This document shows, in pieces, positions 48,109-57,225 of a DNA stretch of 64,000 nucleotides. The number at the start of each line of letters is the position of its first letter. Position 1 is the stretch's first letter. The notes under the pieces are model-generated. The model saw only the letters and a program-made list of their open reading frames with translations, had not been told where the DNA came from and made no database searches. The DNA is from Paraburkholderia phytofirmans OLGA172 (GTDB lineage Bacteria > Pseudomonadota > Gammaproteobacteria > Burkholderiales > Burkholderiaceae): the NCBI RefSeq assembly GCF_001634365.1, contig NZ_CP014578.1, forward strand, positions 2,356,001 through 2,420,000, in the 5' to 3' direction. The position numbers were made by a program, and so were the translations under genes.

Positions 48109-48738
48109 TCACCAGCCGTGCGCCGTTCCAGCACGATCGGCAGCCGTAGCGTGAATTCGCTGCCCGTATCGGGGCCGGCACTGGTAGCCGACACCGTGCC
48201 GCCATGCGACTCGGCGACCGCTTTCACGACGGCAAGACCCACCCCCAAACTGCCGGCACTCGCCGCAATCGTTCTGCTGGATTGAGCGAAGAGGTCGAAG
48301 ATATGTGGCAGGAGCGCCGCCGATATGCCCAGGCCATTGTCCTTGACGGACACCACAAGGTCCTTCCCGTCCGCGAGCACGTTCACGGCGATGCAACCCT
48401 TCTCCGGCGTGTATTTCACTGCGTTATGCAGGAGGTTGTCGACGGCCTGTGCGAGACGGACCGGATCGCCTTCAATGCGTACTGTCCGGTCGGCAATCTG
48501 CACGGTGAGTGTCTGGCCGCGTTGGGCGGCCACCAGTGCGGCTGCGGTGAGAGGGGCGGCCAGAACCGCAACGACTTCGATGGGGGTCTTGCCCACACGG
48601 AGCGCGCCACGGTCGATCCGCGTTGCATCCATCAAGTCCTCAGCAAGCCGGCTAATCTGTGTGACCTGCCGGTCGAGCATGTCGATCGACAGTAACACCT
48701 CTGGATATTCAAACAGGGAAGTGGCCAGCCCATTACGC
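48099..48738 (-). pseudogene. histidine kinase C-terminal fragment
   Basis: Partial dimerisation region (PEVLLSIDMLDRQVTQISRL) and a full HATPase domain (LLHNAVKYTPEKGC N-box, DNGLGIS G1 box, SLGVGLAVVKAVAESHGG G2 box), ending at 48099. The input domains and phospho-His are lost upstream of about 48738. It could express an orphan ATPase domain, but is best read as a remnant. Confidence 0.65.
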
Positions 48739-49137
48739 CGTCAGCATATGGCGCTGTAGTCCTTGGCCCCGCCGAGGCAGTAGAAGCCCGCGCACGCGAG
48801 GCTGGCAGCGACGCTGTCGTTCGCCAAGTCGCCCCCCTCCTGCTCACGGCCATCTTCTGCAGCGAGCACTGACGCACTACCCGCGTCATGTGTTGACTGG
48901 CATCGCAGGCCTTCGGTTGCGCTTCGTGAAGGACGTGGGCAGCTTTGGTGGTGCGAGGAAACAGGGTTGGCACCGCAACGTCGCAAAACACGTGCGGGGC
49001 CCATTGTAAGAGCCGCCAGTGCCAGGCGGCTAGTGACCACAATGGCCGACGGCACGCCGGACAGGATCGGGCCGCGACGGTCCGTTAGCTTGGCGAAAGC
49101 CGACGGCCGCAATGTGAACGGAACGTGCACCGAATGG
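48739..49137. other. no convincing gene
   Basis: About 400 bp on the truncation side of the kinase remnant. Fragments of minus-strand frame look hydrophobic near 49000-49060, but no start-to-stop gene is supported. Confidence 0.35.
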
Positions 49138-50448
49138 CTATCCAGGGATGAACATCGCCACGGCCGCCGCGCCCATAATCGCTGTCGCAATCCAGCCAAG
49201 AATAATAAGCGGCCGACTCGCCGTGAAAGCGCCCATTACCGATTTCTTCGAGACCAGGATGATTATTACAACCATCAGCGGCACGGCGACGAGTCCGTTG
49301 ATTACCGCGCTCCAGAACAAGGCTTTCATCGGACTGATTGGCGAATACTGGATACCGAGTCCGGCGAGCACGCTGACGGCGATGATGCCGTAGAACCCTT
49401 GCGCATCGCCCACCCTGCGTTCGAGCCCTTCCTTCCAACCCATCACCTCGGAAAGGGCGTATGCCCCGGAACCCGCCAGCACCGGCACGCCAATCAGGCC
49501 CACGCCGAGAATGCCAAGGGCGAAGAGCATGTATGCAAAGTCACCCGCGAGCGGCCGCAGTGCACTGGCTGCCTCCGCCGCCGTGTTGATGTCGGTGATT
49601 CCAGCCACATGGAGTGTGACGGCGGTCGCAAGAATGATGAAGTAGGCGGCAACGTCGGAGTAGAGCATGCCGCTCCAGGTATCCCACCGGATGCGCCGAA
49701 GTTCCGTGCCTGCGGCACGTGCGTCACGCACAAGCGGCGCACTGCCGTGGTTCGCCTCCATGTCCTCGACCTCCTCGGACGCCTGCCAGAAAAACAGGTA
49801 TGGGCTGATGGTCGTGCCGAAGACACCGACCACCACGGCGGCAGCGCTGGCATTGGGTGTGAAGCTGGGCCAGACCGTGCGCAGTGCGACCTGCCCCCAC
49901 GGAACATGAACCGTAAAGAGAACTGCTCCATAAGCAAGCAGGGAGAGGGTCAGCCACTTTAGGAAGAAGACGTACCGATGGTACGGAACGAATATCTGCA
50001 GCAGAAGCGTCGCGAACACGAAGAACGCTGTCATGAGGTGACGATTGACACCTGAGACAAGCTCCGCCACTTCGCCCATGGCTGCTACGTCGGCAGCGAT
50101 GTTGAGCGTATTGGCGATGAGCAGTAGCAGCACTACGCTCCTTACAACGATCGGCGGGAATGCGGTTTTTATGTTGGCTGCAAGTCCTTTCCCCGTGACC
50201 CTGCCGAGGTTCGCGCACATCGATTGAACGGCAACCATTAAAGGGTAAGCCAGCGGCATCGTCCAAAGCATGTTCAGGCCGAATTGAGCGCCCGCCTGGG
50301 AATATGTGGCGATCCCGCTAGGGTCATCGTCGGCGACGCCGGTGATGAGCCCTGGCCCGATCCGCGATAGCGGGTGCTCCTTCAGACGCCGCAAAAGAAC
50401 CCCAAAAATGCTCGTGTGCTGCGGTCCCTGCTGTCCATTAACGTCCAT
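49138..50448 (-). CDS. NRAMP-family divalent metal transporter, atypical
   Basis: 436-residue inner-membrane protein with about 11 helices; AGGTGA before the ATG. Helix 1 carries DDDPSGIATYSQAGAQFG in place of the classical DPGN, and helix 6 has TTISPYLFFWQASEE where classical transporters have the metal-binding MPH. The Met that favours Mn/Fe is thus absent. Related clades lacking it have been tied to other ions such as magnesium, so the substrate is open. It is followed 12 bp downstream on the same strand direction by a UspA gene upstream in transcription order, suggesting one transcript. Confidence 0.85.
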   Translation of the reverse strand: MDVNGQQGPQHTSIFGVLLRRLKEHPLSRIGPGLITGVADDDPSGIATYSQAGAQFGLNMLWTMPLAYPLMVAVQSMCANLGRVTGKGLAANIKTAFPPIVVRSVVLLLLIANTLNIAADVAAMGEVAELVSGVNRHLMTAFFVFATLLLQIFVPYHRYVFFLKWLTLSLLAYGAVLFTVHVPWGQVALRTVWPSFTPNASAAAVVVGVFGTTISPYLFFWQASEEVEDMEANHGSAPLVRDARAAGTELRRIRWDTWSGMLYSDVAAYFIILATAVTLHVAGITDINTAAEAASALRPLAGDFAYMLFALGILGVGLIGVPVLAGSGAYALSEVMGWKEGLERRVGDAQGFYGIIAVSVLAGLGIQYSPISPMKALFWSAVINGLVAVPLMVVIIILVSKKSVMGAFTASRPLIILGWIATAIMGAAAVAMFIPG

Positions 50449-50460
50449 TCATTCACCTCG

Positions 50461-51285
50461 CTAGTGGGAAACCAGCACGGGTATCTTCGACGACAGGAGA
50501 ATGGATTGCGTGACGCCGCCGAAAATGAATTCCATCCACATGGGGCGAGAGTAGCCGCCCATCACCAACCAATCGTATGGCCCTTTCTCAATGTGTTCAC
50601 GCAGTGAAGCATGCTCTTCTGTGGTCCTGATCCGGAGCACGTCTGGTCCGACCGCGATGGCATGTCTGGCAAGGTGCGCGAGAAGACTCTCCGCGTCGTC
50701 CTCGCGGCTATCCGCAGACGGGGAAATGATCGTGATGATTTGAACCGACTGCGACAGCCGCAGTAGCGGAATGGCGTCGTGGATTGCCCTCACGGATTCA
50801 CGGCTACCGTCCCACGCAACAGCGACGCTGGCCAGTGAGCTCGACCGTACGGCGGCAGGCACGACCAGGACCGGGCGACCACATCGCACAGCGACCGGGT
50901 GGGCGATCGGCAAGGGATGGGTTTCGGGTGAGCCTTGCCATTCGTATTGGCCAAGGACGACAAGGTCCGCGTAGCGGGCCCTGTCGCTGACGCCCTCAGC
51001 TACGTCGCCTTTCGCCTCGAACCAGCATGCGTCAGCCAGGCGCTCCATCGCTTCTTCCCTGAAGACCGTCGTTGCTGTCCGTGCGTCCAGGGCCAGCCTG
51101 GAGGAGAGATGTGCGGCCACTTCCGCCACGCGAGTCGGTTTGTACAGGGGTGGAACCTCCACCGGCGGGGTCACATGTATTCCGCTAAGGCGCGCGCCCG
51201 TGCTCATTGCCAGGTCGACGGCGAATCGCACCCTGCGCCGCCCCGACTCGCTCCCGTCTACATGCACCAGCAAATCGCGTAGCAT
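50461..51285 (-). CDS. tandem-domain universal stress protein
   Basis: 274 residues, two UspA folds (about 1-140, 150-274). The second ends in the ATP-binding signature MGGYSRPMWMEFIFGGVTQS, the first has a degenerate site. ATG at 51285 with GGGAGG. It lies 12 bp upstream of the NRAMP-type gene in the same direction, so the two are likely co-transcribed. No FNR box was found upstream. Confidence 0.92.
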   Translation of the reverse strand: MLRDLLVHVDGSESGRRRVRFAVDLAMSTGARLSGIHVTPPVEVPPLYKPTRVAEVAAHLSSRLALDARTATTVFREEAMERLADACWFEAKGDVAEGVSDRARYADLVVLGQYEWQGSPETHPLPIAHPVAVRCGRPVLVVPAAVRSSSLASVAVAWDGSRESVRAIHDAIPLLRLSQSVQIITIISPSADSREDDAESLLAHLARHAIAVGPDVLRIRTTEEHASLREHIEKGPYDWLVMGGYSRPMWMEFIFGGVTQSILLSSKIPVLVSH

Positions 51286-51332
51286 GTCCAGCCTCCCGAT
51301 TGCTTCCCGTCCGAACCCGGGTGGAGATGCGC

Positions 51333-51529
51333 CCCTGATCCGACCGCGCTAGCGATCGGCGCATAGGTCCCGACGTCCGACAGGCTGTCGCCGAACGAGA
51401 CAACTTGCAGACTAACGCCGCCCGGCGGGGTGGCCGCGCCACTACCGTTATTCGAGCCGCCTCCACCCCCGCCGCATGCGGTGAACAATGAAATCACCAA
51501 GGCAAGAATTGCAACACATACCTTGTCAT
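51333..51529 (-). pseudogene. GDSL-lipase lipoprotein, 5' fragment
   Basis: A lipoprotein signal (AILALVISLFTACGGGGGG with lipobox FTAC) followed by the GDSL block (SLQVVSFGDSLSDVGTYAPI), then the match stops at about 51333. The best ribosome site and ATG (51529) are in a different frame from the body, so a frameshift near the start plus a 3' truncation is likely. Confidence 0.5.
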
Positions 51530-51567
51530 TGCTTCCTTGCTTAGCTCCTCTCTTGCTGGCCGACCGG

Positions 51568-52197
51568 CTATCCGCCTGCGACGGTGAGGGCGGACGTGTC
51601 AACGCTCTTCACGCCTTTCACTTTCTCAGCGATGTCCTTCACGTGATCGACGGCGTCCTGGTTTGACAGAGCCCCCTTCAGAACCACCACGCCGTGAATC
51701 GTCTCCACGCTTACATCGAAACCCTTGCTGACGCTGTCCGCAAGGATCCCTGACTTCACCTTGGTGGTAATCCAGCTATCGGATGCGACCCGCTCTGTCT
51801 TTGTGACGGCCTCGTGCGTCCGGGCCGATGCCTTGCTGCTCGCGGGTGTTTTCAAGTTGTTGTCGACACTCTTGACGCCATCGACTAACATTGTCGCCGC
51901 CTCAGCCACGGTCTTCGCGTTTGAGTTGCTTGCCGAGCCGTCAAGCGTGACCACGCCGTTGGTGGTAGTCACGCTGATGTCAGATTTTTTTAGGCTGTCA
52001 CTACCCATAAGTTTAGCCTTCACCCTGGTCGTGATGACGGTATCGGTGAGCGTCGCGCTTACGCTGTCGCTGTGGGGCTGCGGGATGGTGTCATCCCCCG
52101 AGGCTGCGCCAGCCGTGCCGATGCTAACCCCGGCAACCAGACCGACTGCAATCAACATGTTGAGAACTGCGGTTCTGCAAACATAGGTACTGCTCAT
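51568..52197 (-). CDS. OsmY-like protein with two BON domains
   Basis: 209 residues. Signal peptide (about 1-31), then two BON domains (about 50-115, TVITTRVKAKLMGSDSLKKS; about 140-205, WITTKVKSGILADSVSKGFD). Periplasmic osmotic/envelope stress protein. ATG at 52197 with GGAGAAG. Close in type to the single-BON protein at 45112. Confidence 0.92.
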   Translation of the reverse strand: MSSTYVCRTAVLNMLIAVGLVAGVSIGTAGAASGDDTIPQPHSDSVSATLTDTVITTRVKAKLMGSDSLKKSDISVTTTNGVVTLDGSASNSNAKTVAEAATMLVDGVKSVDNNLKTPASSKASARTHEAVTKTERVASDSWITTKVKSGILADSVSKGFDVSVETIHGVVVLKGALSNQDAVDHVKDIAEKVKGVKSVDTSALTVAGG

Positions 52198-52473
52198 GAT
52201 TCTTCTCCGATTTGCTTTCTATACGACTTGATTCACGAAAAGTGACTCGCCGGTGTCCAAAAGAGCCGTTATTGCGAAGATGTCCATCTTGAGCACAGAG
52301 CCCAGGACCCACGCACGCCGCTATCGACGCGCAGCACATGTCGAAAAGTTCCTAGCCACTGCGAAACCGCACTCGACGTCACCCTGAACGGTCACCATCT
52401 TCCATTCCCACCGTGGTGTCACCCTACCGGGGAGATATCCACGGATGATCTGACTCAGTCCAGGCGCGCCGGG

Positions 52474-52689
52474 CTATTTACCGATCTGGTTGCCGACCAC
52501 GCCACCTACGACCGCGCCGCCAACTGTGCCTACCGCGCTACCGCCTGTAAGCACCGCTCCCCCGACGGCGCCTATCCCGGCACCAGCAGCCGTGTCGACG
52601 CCTCGCTGGGACATGCCGGAGCAACCCAAGCCTCCAATCGCGACAATGAGCGTTAGCGTACCTATTGAAAATAAGCGAGTGCTGTTCAT
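52474..52689 (-). CDS. glycine-zipper lipoprotein (OsmB-like, 71 aa)
   Basis: Lipoprotein signal with lipobox GLGC (about residue 23), then a glycine zipper repeat (GAGIGAVGGAVLTGGSAVGT, VGGAVVGGVVGNQIGK). Outer-membrane osmotic stress lipoproteins have this layout. Complete and intact. Confidence 0.85.
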   Translation of the reverse strand: MNSTRLFSIGTLTLIVAIGGLGCSGMSQRGVDTAAGAGIGAVGGAVLTGGSAVGTVGGAVVGGVVGNQIGK

Positions 52690-52997
52690 TTTGATACCAC
52701 CTATATACGTAAATGACGCGATCCGACGCGTCTGCCACCAAGATCCACGGATACAGGTTTCACTCGCCCGCCAGTAGACACTTTCTTGTTACACGAATTG
52801 CCGGTTCCCGTCGGTCCGGCAGCGTACATGTGCGGCCGGTCCCATCTTTGAGATGTACGGTGGTAAAGGAAGCCGCTAAAAATAAATCGCAGGCGCGTCC
52901 GAATACGGTTTAGTCGAATCCCAACGCAATCAATTGCTACACGAAAAATCGCTTTAATCTTGACAGACGGCCGGCGACATCTGCTTAAGCGCGGCAA

Positions 52998-53426
52998 CTA
53001 CATTGCCCAGACAAACGTCTGGCGCGCGTGAGCGGCATTTGAAATATTCATCGTACGATGTTCCGCTTGCCCCTTATAGCTAACGCTGACCGTGTAATGT
53101 CCACTGGGGAGAGAAACCAGCATGAATGGGCCATCCGAACTCGTCTCCAGAACGGTGTTCCCTTTGCCATCCGTGATCGTGACGGGGACATCCGAGAGAT
53201 ATTGATTCTGGTTGCTCGTCTTGCCGACGAACGTCAACACCATGGGGTAGTTGTGCATGACGTCTTTGATCGCTCGTGCCTGGTCGCTCCCGATCCCCCC
53301 CGATAGATATGTCACGTCCCCGGCATGCTGTATCGCCGGGAGGTCCGTCTCCGCCGCAATAGCGATATTCACGCCGAAAGCCGCACCTAGAACCACTACC
53401 CATTGCAAGACGTTGCGCTTTTTCAT
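52998..53426 (-). CDS. secreted protein with carboxypeptidase-regulatory-like domain
   Basis: 142 residues from the ATG at 53426 (GGAG upstream). Signal peptide about 1-24 (ending IAIAAE). The C-terminal half reads DVPVTITDGKGNTVLETSSD, GPFMLVSLPSGHYTVSVSYK, a beta-sandwich of the CarboxypepD_reg type. Periplasmic, function unknown. Related proteins are found beside UspA genes in Burkholderiales. Confidence 0.8.
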   Translation of the reverse strand: MKKRNVLQWVVVLGAAFGVNIAIAAETDLPAIQHAGDVTYLSGGIGSDQARAIKDVMHNYPMVLTFVGKTSNQNQYLSDVPVTITDGKGNTVLETSSDGPFMLVSLPSGHYTVSVSYKGQAEHRTMNISNAAHARQTFVWAM

Positions 53427-54054
53427 GTCAGACTCCAATGAACACATCCATCCCGCGGCGCATCGGCCTGCTCATGCCTCGGGTAGTGTGATCATCGCGA
53501 CATCAGATTGAATGCGCACATTGCGCTGTGCTTCAACTTTTAACGAGTATGGTGTTCACCATTGCCGGCATTGCCTTGATGCATCGCATCCGCAGAGCAT
53601 AAATCAGCTCTCTTTGAATGTTTCGCCGTAGTGGCAGCAGCGGCCATTGCAAACGATCGAAGATTGCCGTTCTTTGTGCGGCGTGTCATGGGAAGTCCAC
53701 GACACTCACGCACACGGTACGCGCAACACGAACAGTAGTCGGTACGGTGCCGTACTGGTTCCGGAGCGGCATGGTCGACCTGCACCGATGCAGCCCAAAT
53801 TGGCAAGTACACAGGTATCTACATCAATAAGTACCGGCGGGTTTTGGCAAACCGGCTGACACGCCGTGATATGGATTGATTCCGCCGTTCAGGTCACTGT
53901 GCAAACCAGTAACATATCCGTCGAAACAGCTTCCGCAGTATGTCTTTGTGCGGTTTGCTCAAGTGATTCTCAAAAGAGGGAGTCGAGTAGACGCTACCGT
54001 ACAGACGAAAGAATTTCGGCCGGATCAAGATGTTCTCAATAACAGGAGGCCACC
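53427..54054. other. no convincing gene
   Basis: About 630 bp between a minus-strand and a plus-strand gene. Several weak frames, but none with good composition or start. It should contain the promoter of the secreted protein. Confidence 0.35.
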
Positions 54055-54249
54055 ATGTACATCCAACTTTCACCCGAGGCCATCCAGACTCTCAAATCGC
54101 TTGATCGAATTCCAGATCCACAGGCGCAGACACCGTGCCCCGTGGCGGTGGAGGTATTGACGCTCGGGCTTGCATACGAGTCGCACAGCTATGGCGCCAT
54201 CAATATGACCGCTGCGGGCCGGCTCTGGCTGAACCAGCATGCGGTGTAG
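54055..54249 (+). CDS. small hypothetical protein (64 aa)
   Basis: ATG with AACAGGAGG 6-10 nt upstream, a strong site. MYIQLSPEAIQTLKSLDRIP, then PVAVEVLTLGLAYES. Soluble, no motif. The quality of the ribosome site makes it a real gene. Confidence 0.55.
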   Translation: MYIQLSPEAIQTLKSLDRIPDPQAQTPCPVAVEVLTLGLAYESHSYGAINMTAAGRLWLNQHAV

Positions 54250-54302
54250 CTCGCAATTGCACGCCGAACCAATTGCGCTGCCTGCAGTGAATATGCTCAG
54301 CC

Positions 54303-55004
54303 GGCACTGTCAACTTGCGGGACTTCGTCGGTGTTGAAGGATGAGGCACAGTAGCTCAGAAAGCATTCGATGGAGTTTGGGTGACGTTAGTAAATTCGCG
54401 CCATGCGGCGAACCGGGCCGCGAGGTGTTTGCGACAAAGAGAAGCGCGCAGCAGATGTCGTTTCAATGCGAAGTGCTGACGGATCGGACCGAATCTCGAC
54501 AGGAAAGCCTGCGTGCGCTTCGGGTCGCGAAAGCCGCGCATACGCCGCTCGCGCTCCCGCGTGGGCTGATGGCTGTTCTCTGCACGATTGTTGACACGGG
54601 CCGCAGCCTTGACGAACACATGCTTCACGTTTGCCAATTCCGGGATGTCGGCTTTCGCGGCCGGATAGCTGCGCAATTGATCGGTAACGATCTTGCGTGG
54701 CGCCGGGTTCGAGCGCAGCACACGCTTGAAGAAACGTTTGGCGGCGGCCTTGTCGCGCCGCTTTTACCCGATGGTCAAAGCCCGCGCCGAACTTCTCGCA
54801 CCAGCGGCGAATCGTCTCGTAGCTGACCGTCACGCCGCGCTCGAACAGCAACTCTTCAATGTCGCGCAGACTGAGCTGGAACCGGAAGTACCACCGCACC
54901 GCATTACTGATGGTCGTCGCCGGGAACCGGTGGCCGTGATAAAGCGATTTCGTTTTCGTCATCGCATCATGTTACGCGAACACCCCGCCCAACGTGACAG
55001 CGCC
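54303..55004 (-). mobile_element. internally deleted IS6-family element
   Basis: Termini GGCACTGTCAACTTGC (left) and the inverted GGCGCTGTCACGTTGG (right). 702 bp instead of about 800, because part of the transposase gene is missing. Different from the IS6 element at 2091. Confidence 0.75.
54356..54962 (-). pseudogene. IS6-family transposase with internal deletion and frameshift
   Basis: N-terminus intact (RWYFRFQLSLRDIEELLFER, TIRRWCEKFGAGFDHRVK). The frame then jumps to RRDKAAAKRFFKRVLRSNPA and KIVTDQLRSYPAAKAD, losing about 70 residues that contain the first catalytic Asp. The Glu region (RAENSHQPTRERERRMRGF) remains. Inactive. Confidence 0.8.
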
Positions 55005-55239
55005 CTCTTAATGAGTATGTGCAGGAACCGTATTCATGTCGTCCTATTCGTGCCGAGCCTCGGACAAAGGAACGGTTTTCCTGAACGTCGCGTGGTCATC
55101 CCGCCAGCGCCAACGCCAATGAGACAACTGTGTAAGCAGTCGTCCTTCGCGCTGGCGCTACCGTGCCTGAGTGAGCCGGGAGCAACACGTTTGTGGGCCA
55201 CCTCCATCTCCAGGCGCACCGCGAGCATGCAACTTCCGT

Positions 55240-55575
55240 TCACTCGTCGAAAAGGTCGCAGCACGGCCCGGCGTATCGAACATCGAGCGAAGACCCGTCC
55301 TTGAAAGCGAGTCGTTTCACAACCCCGCAGTCCCGAACAACGTGAATGGCGTCGCGTTTCACGAAGACACCGGGGCGTTCGTCGGGCAGAACCAGCTGCA
55401 ACAGCGGACCGAACTTTTGCATGACGTCGAAAAAGCAGGGTTCGCGCGATGGTTCCGAGACCCCAAGCCAATAAATAAGAGCGGCGCTGGGGTTTCTGGA
55501 GTCGCGTGCGAGGAACCGCAGCGTCTGCCGGGTAAGGAGATACGACGACGGTTCGACGCGTGGGACATCGCGCAT
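55240..55575 (-). CDS. hypothetical protein (111 aa)
   Basis: ATG at 55575 preceded by GGAGACC. Reads MRDVPRVEPSSYLLTRQTLR, FLARDSRNPSAALIYWLGVS and LLQLVLPDERPGVFVKRDAI. No signal peptide or known domain. It is 56 bp downstream of another small gene on the same strand, so a two-gene operon is likely. Confidence 0.5.
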   Translation of the reverse strand: MRDVPRVEPSSYLLTRQTLRFLARDSRNPSAALIYWLGVSEPSREPCFFDVMQKFGPLLQLVLPDERPGVFVKRDAIHVVRDCGVVKRLAFKDGSSLDVRYAGPCCDLFDE

Positions 55576-55631
55576 GGAGGTCTCCGTTGGTTGCCTGTCC
55601 ATATTCGTGATGCTTGAACCTGAGGCAGGTC

Positions 55632-55844
55632 TCAAGTCTTCATGTCGACCCAGATGCGTCCCCAGTGGGTGGCATATTTCAACGCCTGCTGGTCGTCGAA
55701 GAAGTAATCGAGCGCAGAAAAAGATTCTGGCGAACGACCGGGCTTTTCGATTACAAGGTCCGCGGCATGCAGACCGCCGTGCACAGGACATGTGCTGGCC
55801 GTGAGTTGATAGCCTCGATGCGTCGTCGCAACGACTGCCTTCAT
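55632..55844 (-). CDS. small conserved-type hypothetical protein (70 aa)
   Basis: ATG at 55844 with GGAG 8 nt before it; an upstream in-frame ATG is possible. MKAVVATTHRGYQLTASTCP, then GGLHAADLVIEKPGRSPESF, DYFFDDQQALKYATHWGRIW. This two-strand/helix pattern is recurrent in Burkholderia stress loci. Function unknown. Confidence 0.6.
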   Translation of the reverse strand: MKAVVATTHRGYQLTASTCPVHGGLHAADLVIEKPGRSPESFSALDYFFDDQQALKYATHWGRIWVDMKT

Positions 55845-56714
55845 GAACGGTATCTCCATCGTGTGCCTTGGCTTGAGGGGCGTGGACACCTTCGGCTTCC
55901 CGGCGTCACCACGCAACTATTGCGGCAGACCATTACCCGCCTGCGACAGCCCATCTTTTGGAATTTTTTCCGTCACTGGCATTCTGGGTGAAAGCCATGG
56001 TCATCAAAACCGGGGTTAACGCCAAATAATACCGGGCATATCAACCACACAATGATGGAGCGCGTACGCTGAGCCGAGAGACGGCCTGCTTCGGGTAGCT
56101 AAATACCAGCCCTGACGATTTCGCGCCCGTCACCGTCGACGTTCCGGTCAGGTCCGCACCTGAGCCGGTGCCACTGCACGGCTCGATAGGGTAATTAGCT
56201 ATCGACGTAATAATCGTTCCGGAGAGGATTTTCAGCAATGACGTGAGGCAGTCCATGTGTCGCTGGCGCCGGTTGCTTCAGCAAGGATTGCATGACCTGA
56301 GCGGTATGTTCTGTACACTCGTCGCTGGGTAAAAACCGCACCGTAGAGTCTCCATGACCGGAACGCCTGCGTTATCCGCGGCGGACCGCGCACAGCGCGC
56401 GCGTGTCCGGATTACCGCGGTACTCGATGAATGTCCTCATCGCGCGCCGGAATTCGCCGCAGAGAGCAACCCGATGCATCGGCTGGCGCAGTCGCACAGC
56501 TCGTCAGCCGGTGCTGTGCTGCAAACGCACGGCGAAATAGCACTGGACCTGTGCGGCGCGGGCAGTGCCGGCATCAAATTTGTACAGCGCCAAGCTGGCC
56601 TGGATTCGGAGCACCACCATTGCAGACCCGGCGCGGCTGCTATAGCCGTTTTGCCACCAGGACTGGAAGCAGGGACTAAAATTCAACCGGGTATTTCTTT
56701 CCCAAACCTACGAG
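55845..56714. other. gene-poor stretch with remnants
   Basis: About 870 bp. From 56354 a plus-strand frame starts [20 protein letters not shown], perhaps a DNA-binding protein fragment, and runs in a different frame into transposase remnants. No intact gene is supported. Confidence 0.35.
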
Positions 56715-57035
56715 ACAAAAGCCCGCAACTCACTGGCGCGGGCGGTGTTCTTCTCTCGGCTGGGCGAGATACGGGACCGTTCGTATGTAACCAACGCTAC
56801 CGGGCCAGTGGCCTGAATCGGGTGGTGGCTGCGATCACACTGTGGAACACGGCGTATCTGGAGCGGTCGATGGCAGCCTTGCGGCAGCAGCGCGAGATCG
56901 ACGACAGGTTGATCCCGCACGTCGCGCCACTGGGCTGGACTCACATCAACCTGACGGGCGACTATGTGTGGCCCGCCAACAAACGCATCGCCAAGGGGCA
57001 ATTCCGGCCGTTGCGTGCTGTTAAATCGACCAGAG
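56715..57035 (+). pseudogene. Tn3-family transposase C-terminal remnant
   Basis: Reads [20 protein letters not shown] in one frame, then after a small deletion [40 protein letters not shown] in another. This is the end of a TnpA related to, but different from, the one at 25523. No terminal repeat found. Confidence 0.75.
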
Positions 57036-57225
57036 TGCGGCCTTATTCGGGCATCGGCGCGGCGCGGCGATACGTTGCTGCTACCCGACTAAGGCAGGAT
57101 GGACTCGACGCGCCGTTGCTCTCGCTTGCGCATCGATGGGAGCCATTCTATCGTGGTCGCATAGCCTGGCTGGATTCGCCGCCGGTGTTGCGATCGCGAG
57201 CCGAGACAAGACGACGTCGCGATAC

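Noticed and set aside
55018..55240. Possible coding frames just right of the deleted IS6 copy
   Set aside because: Arg-rich frames without starts; no recognisable content.
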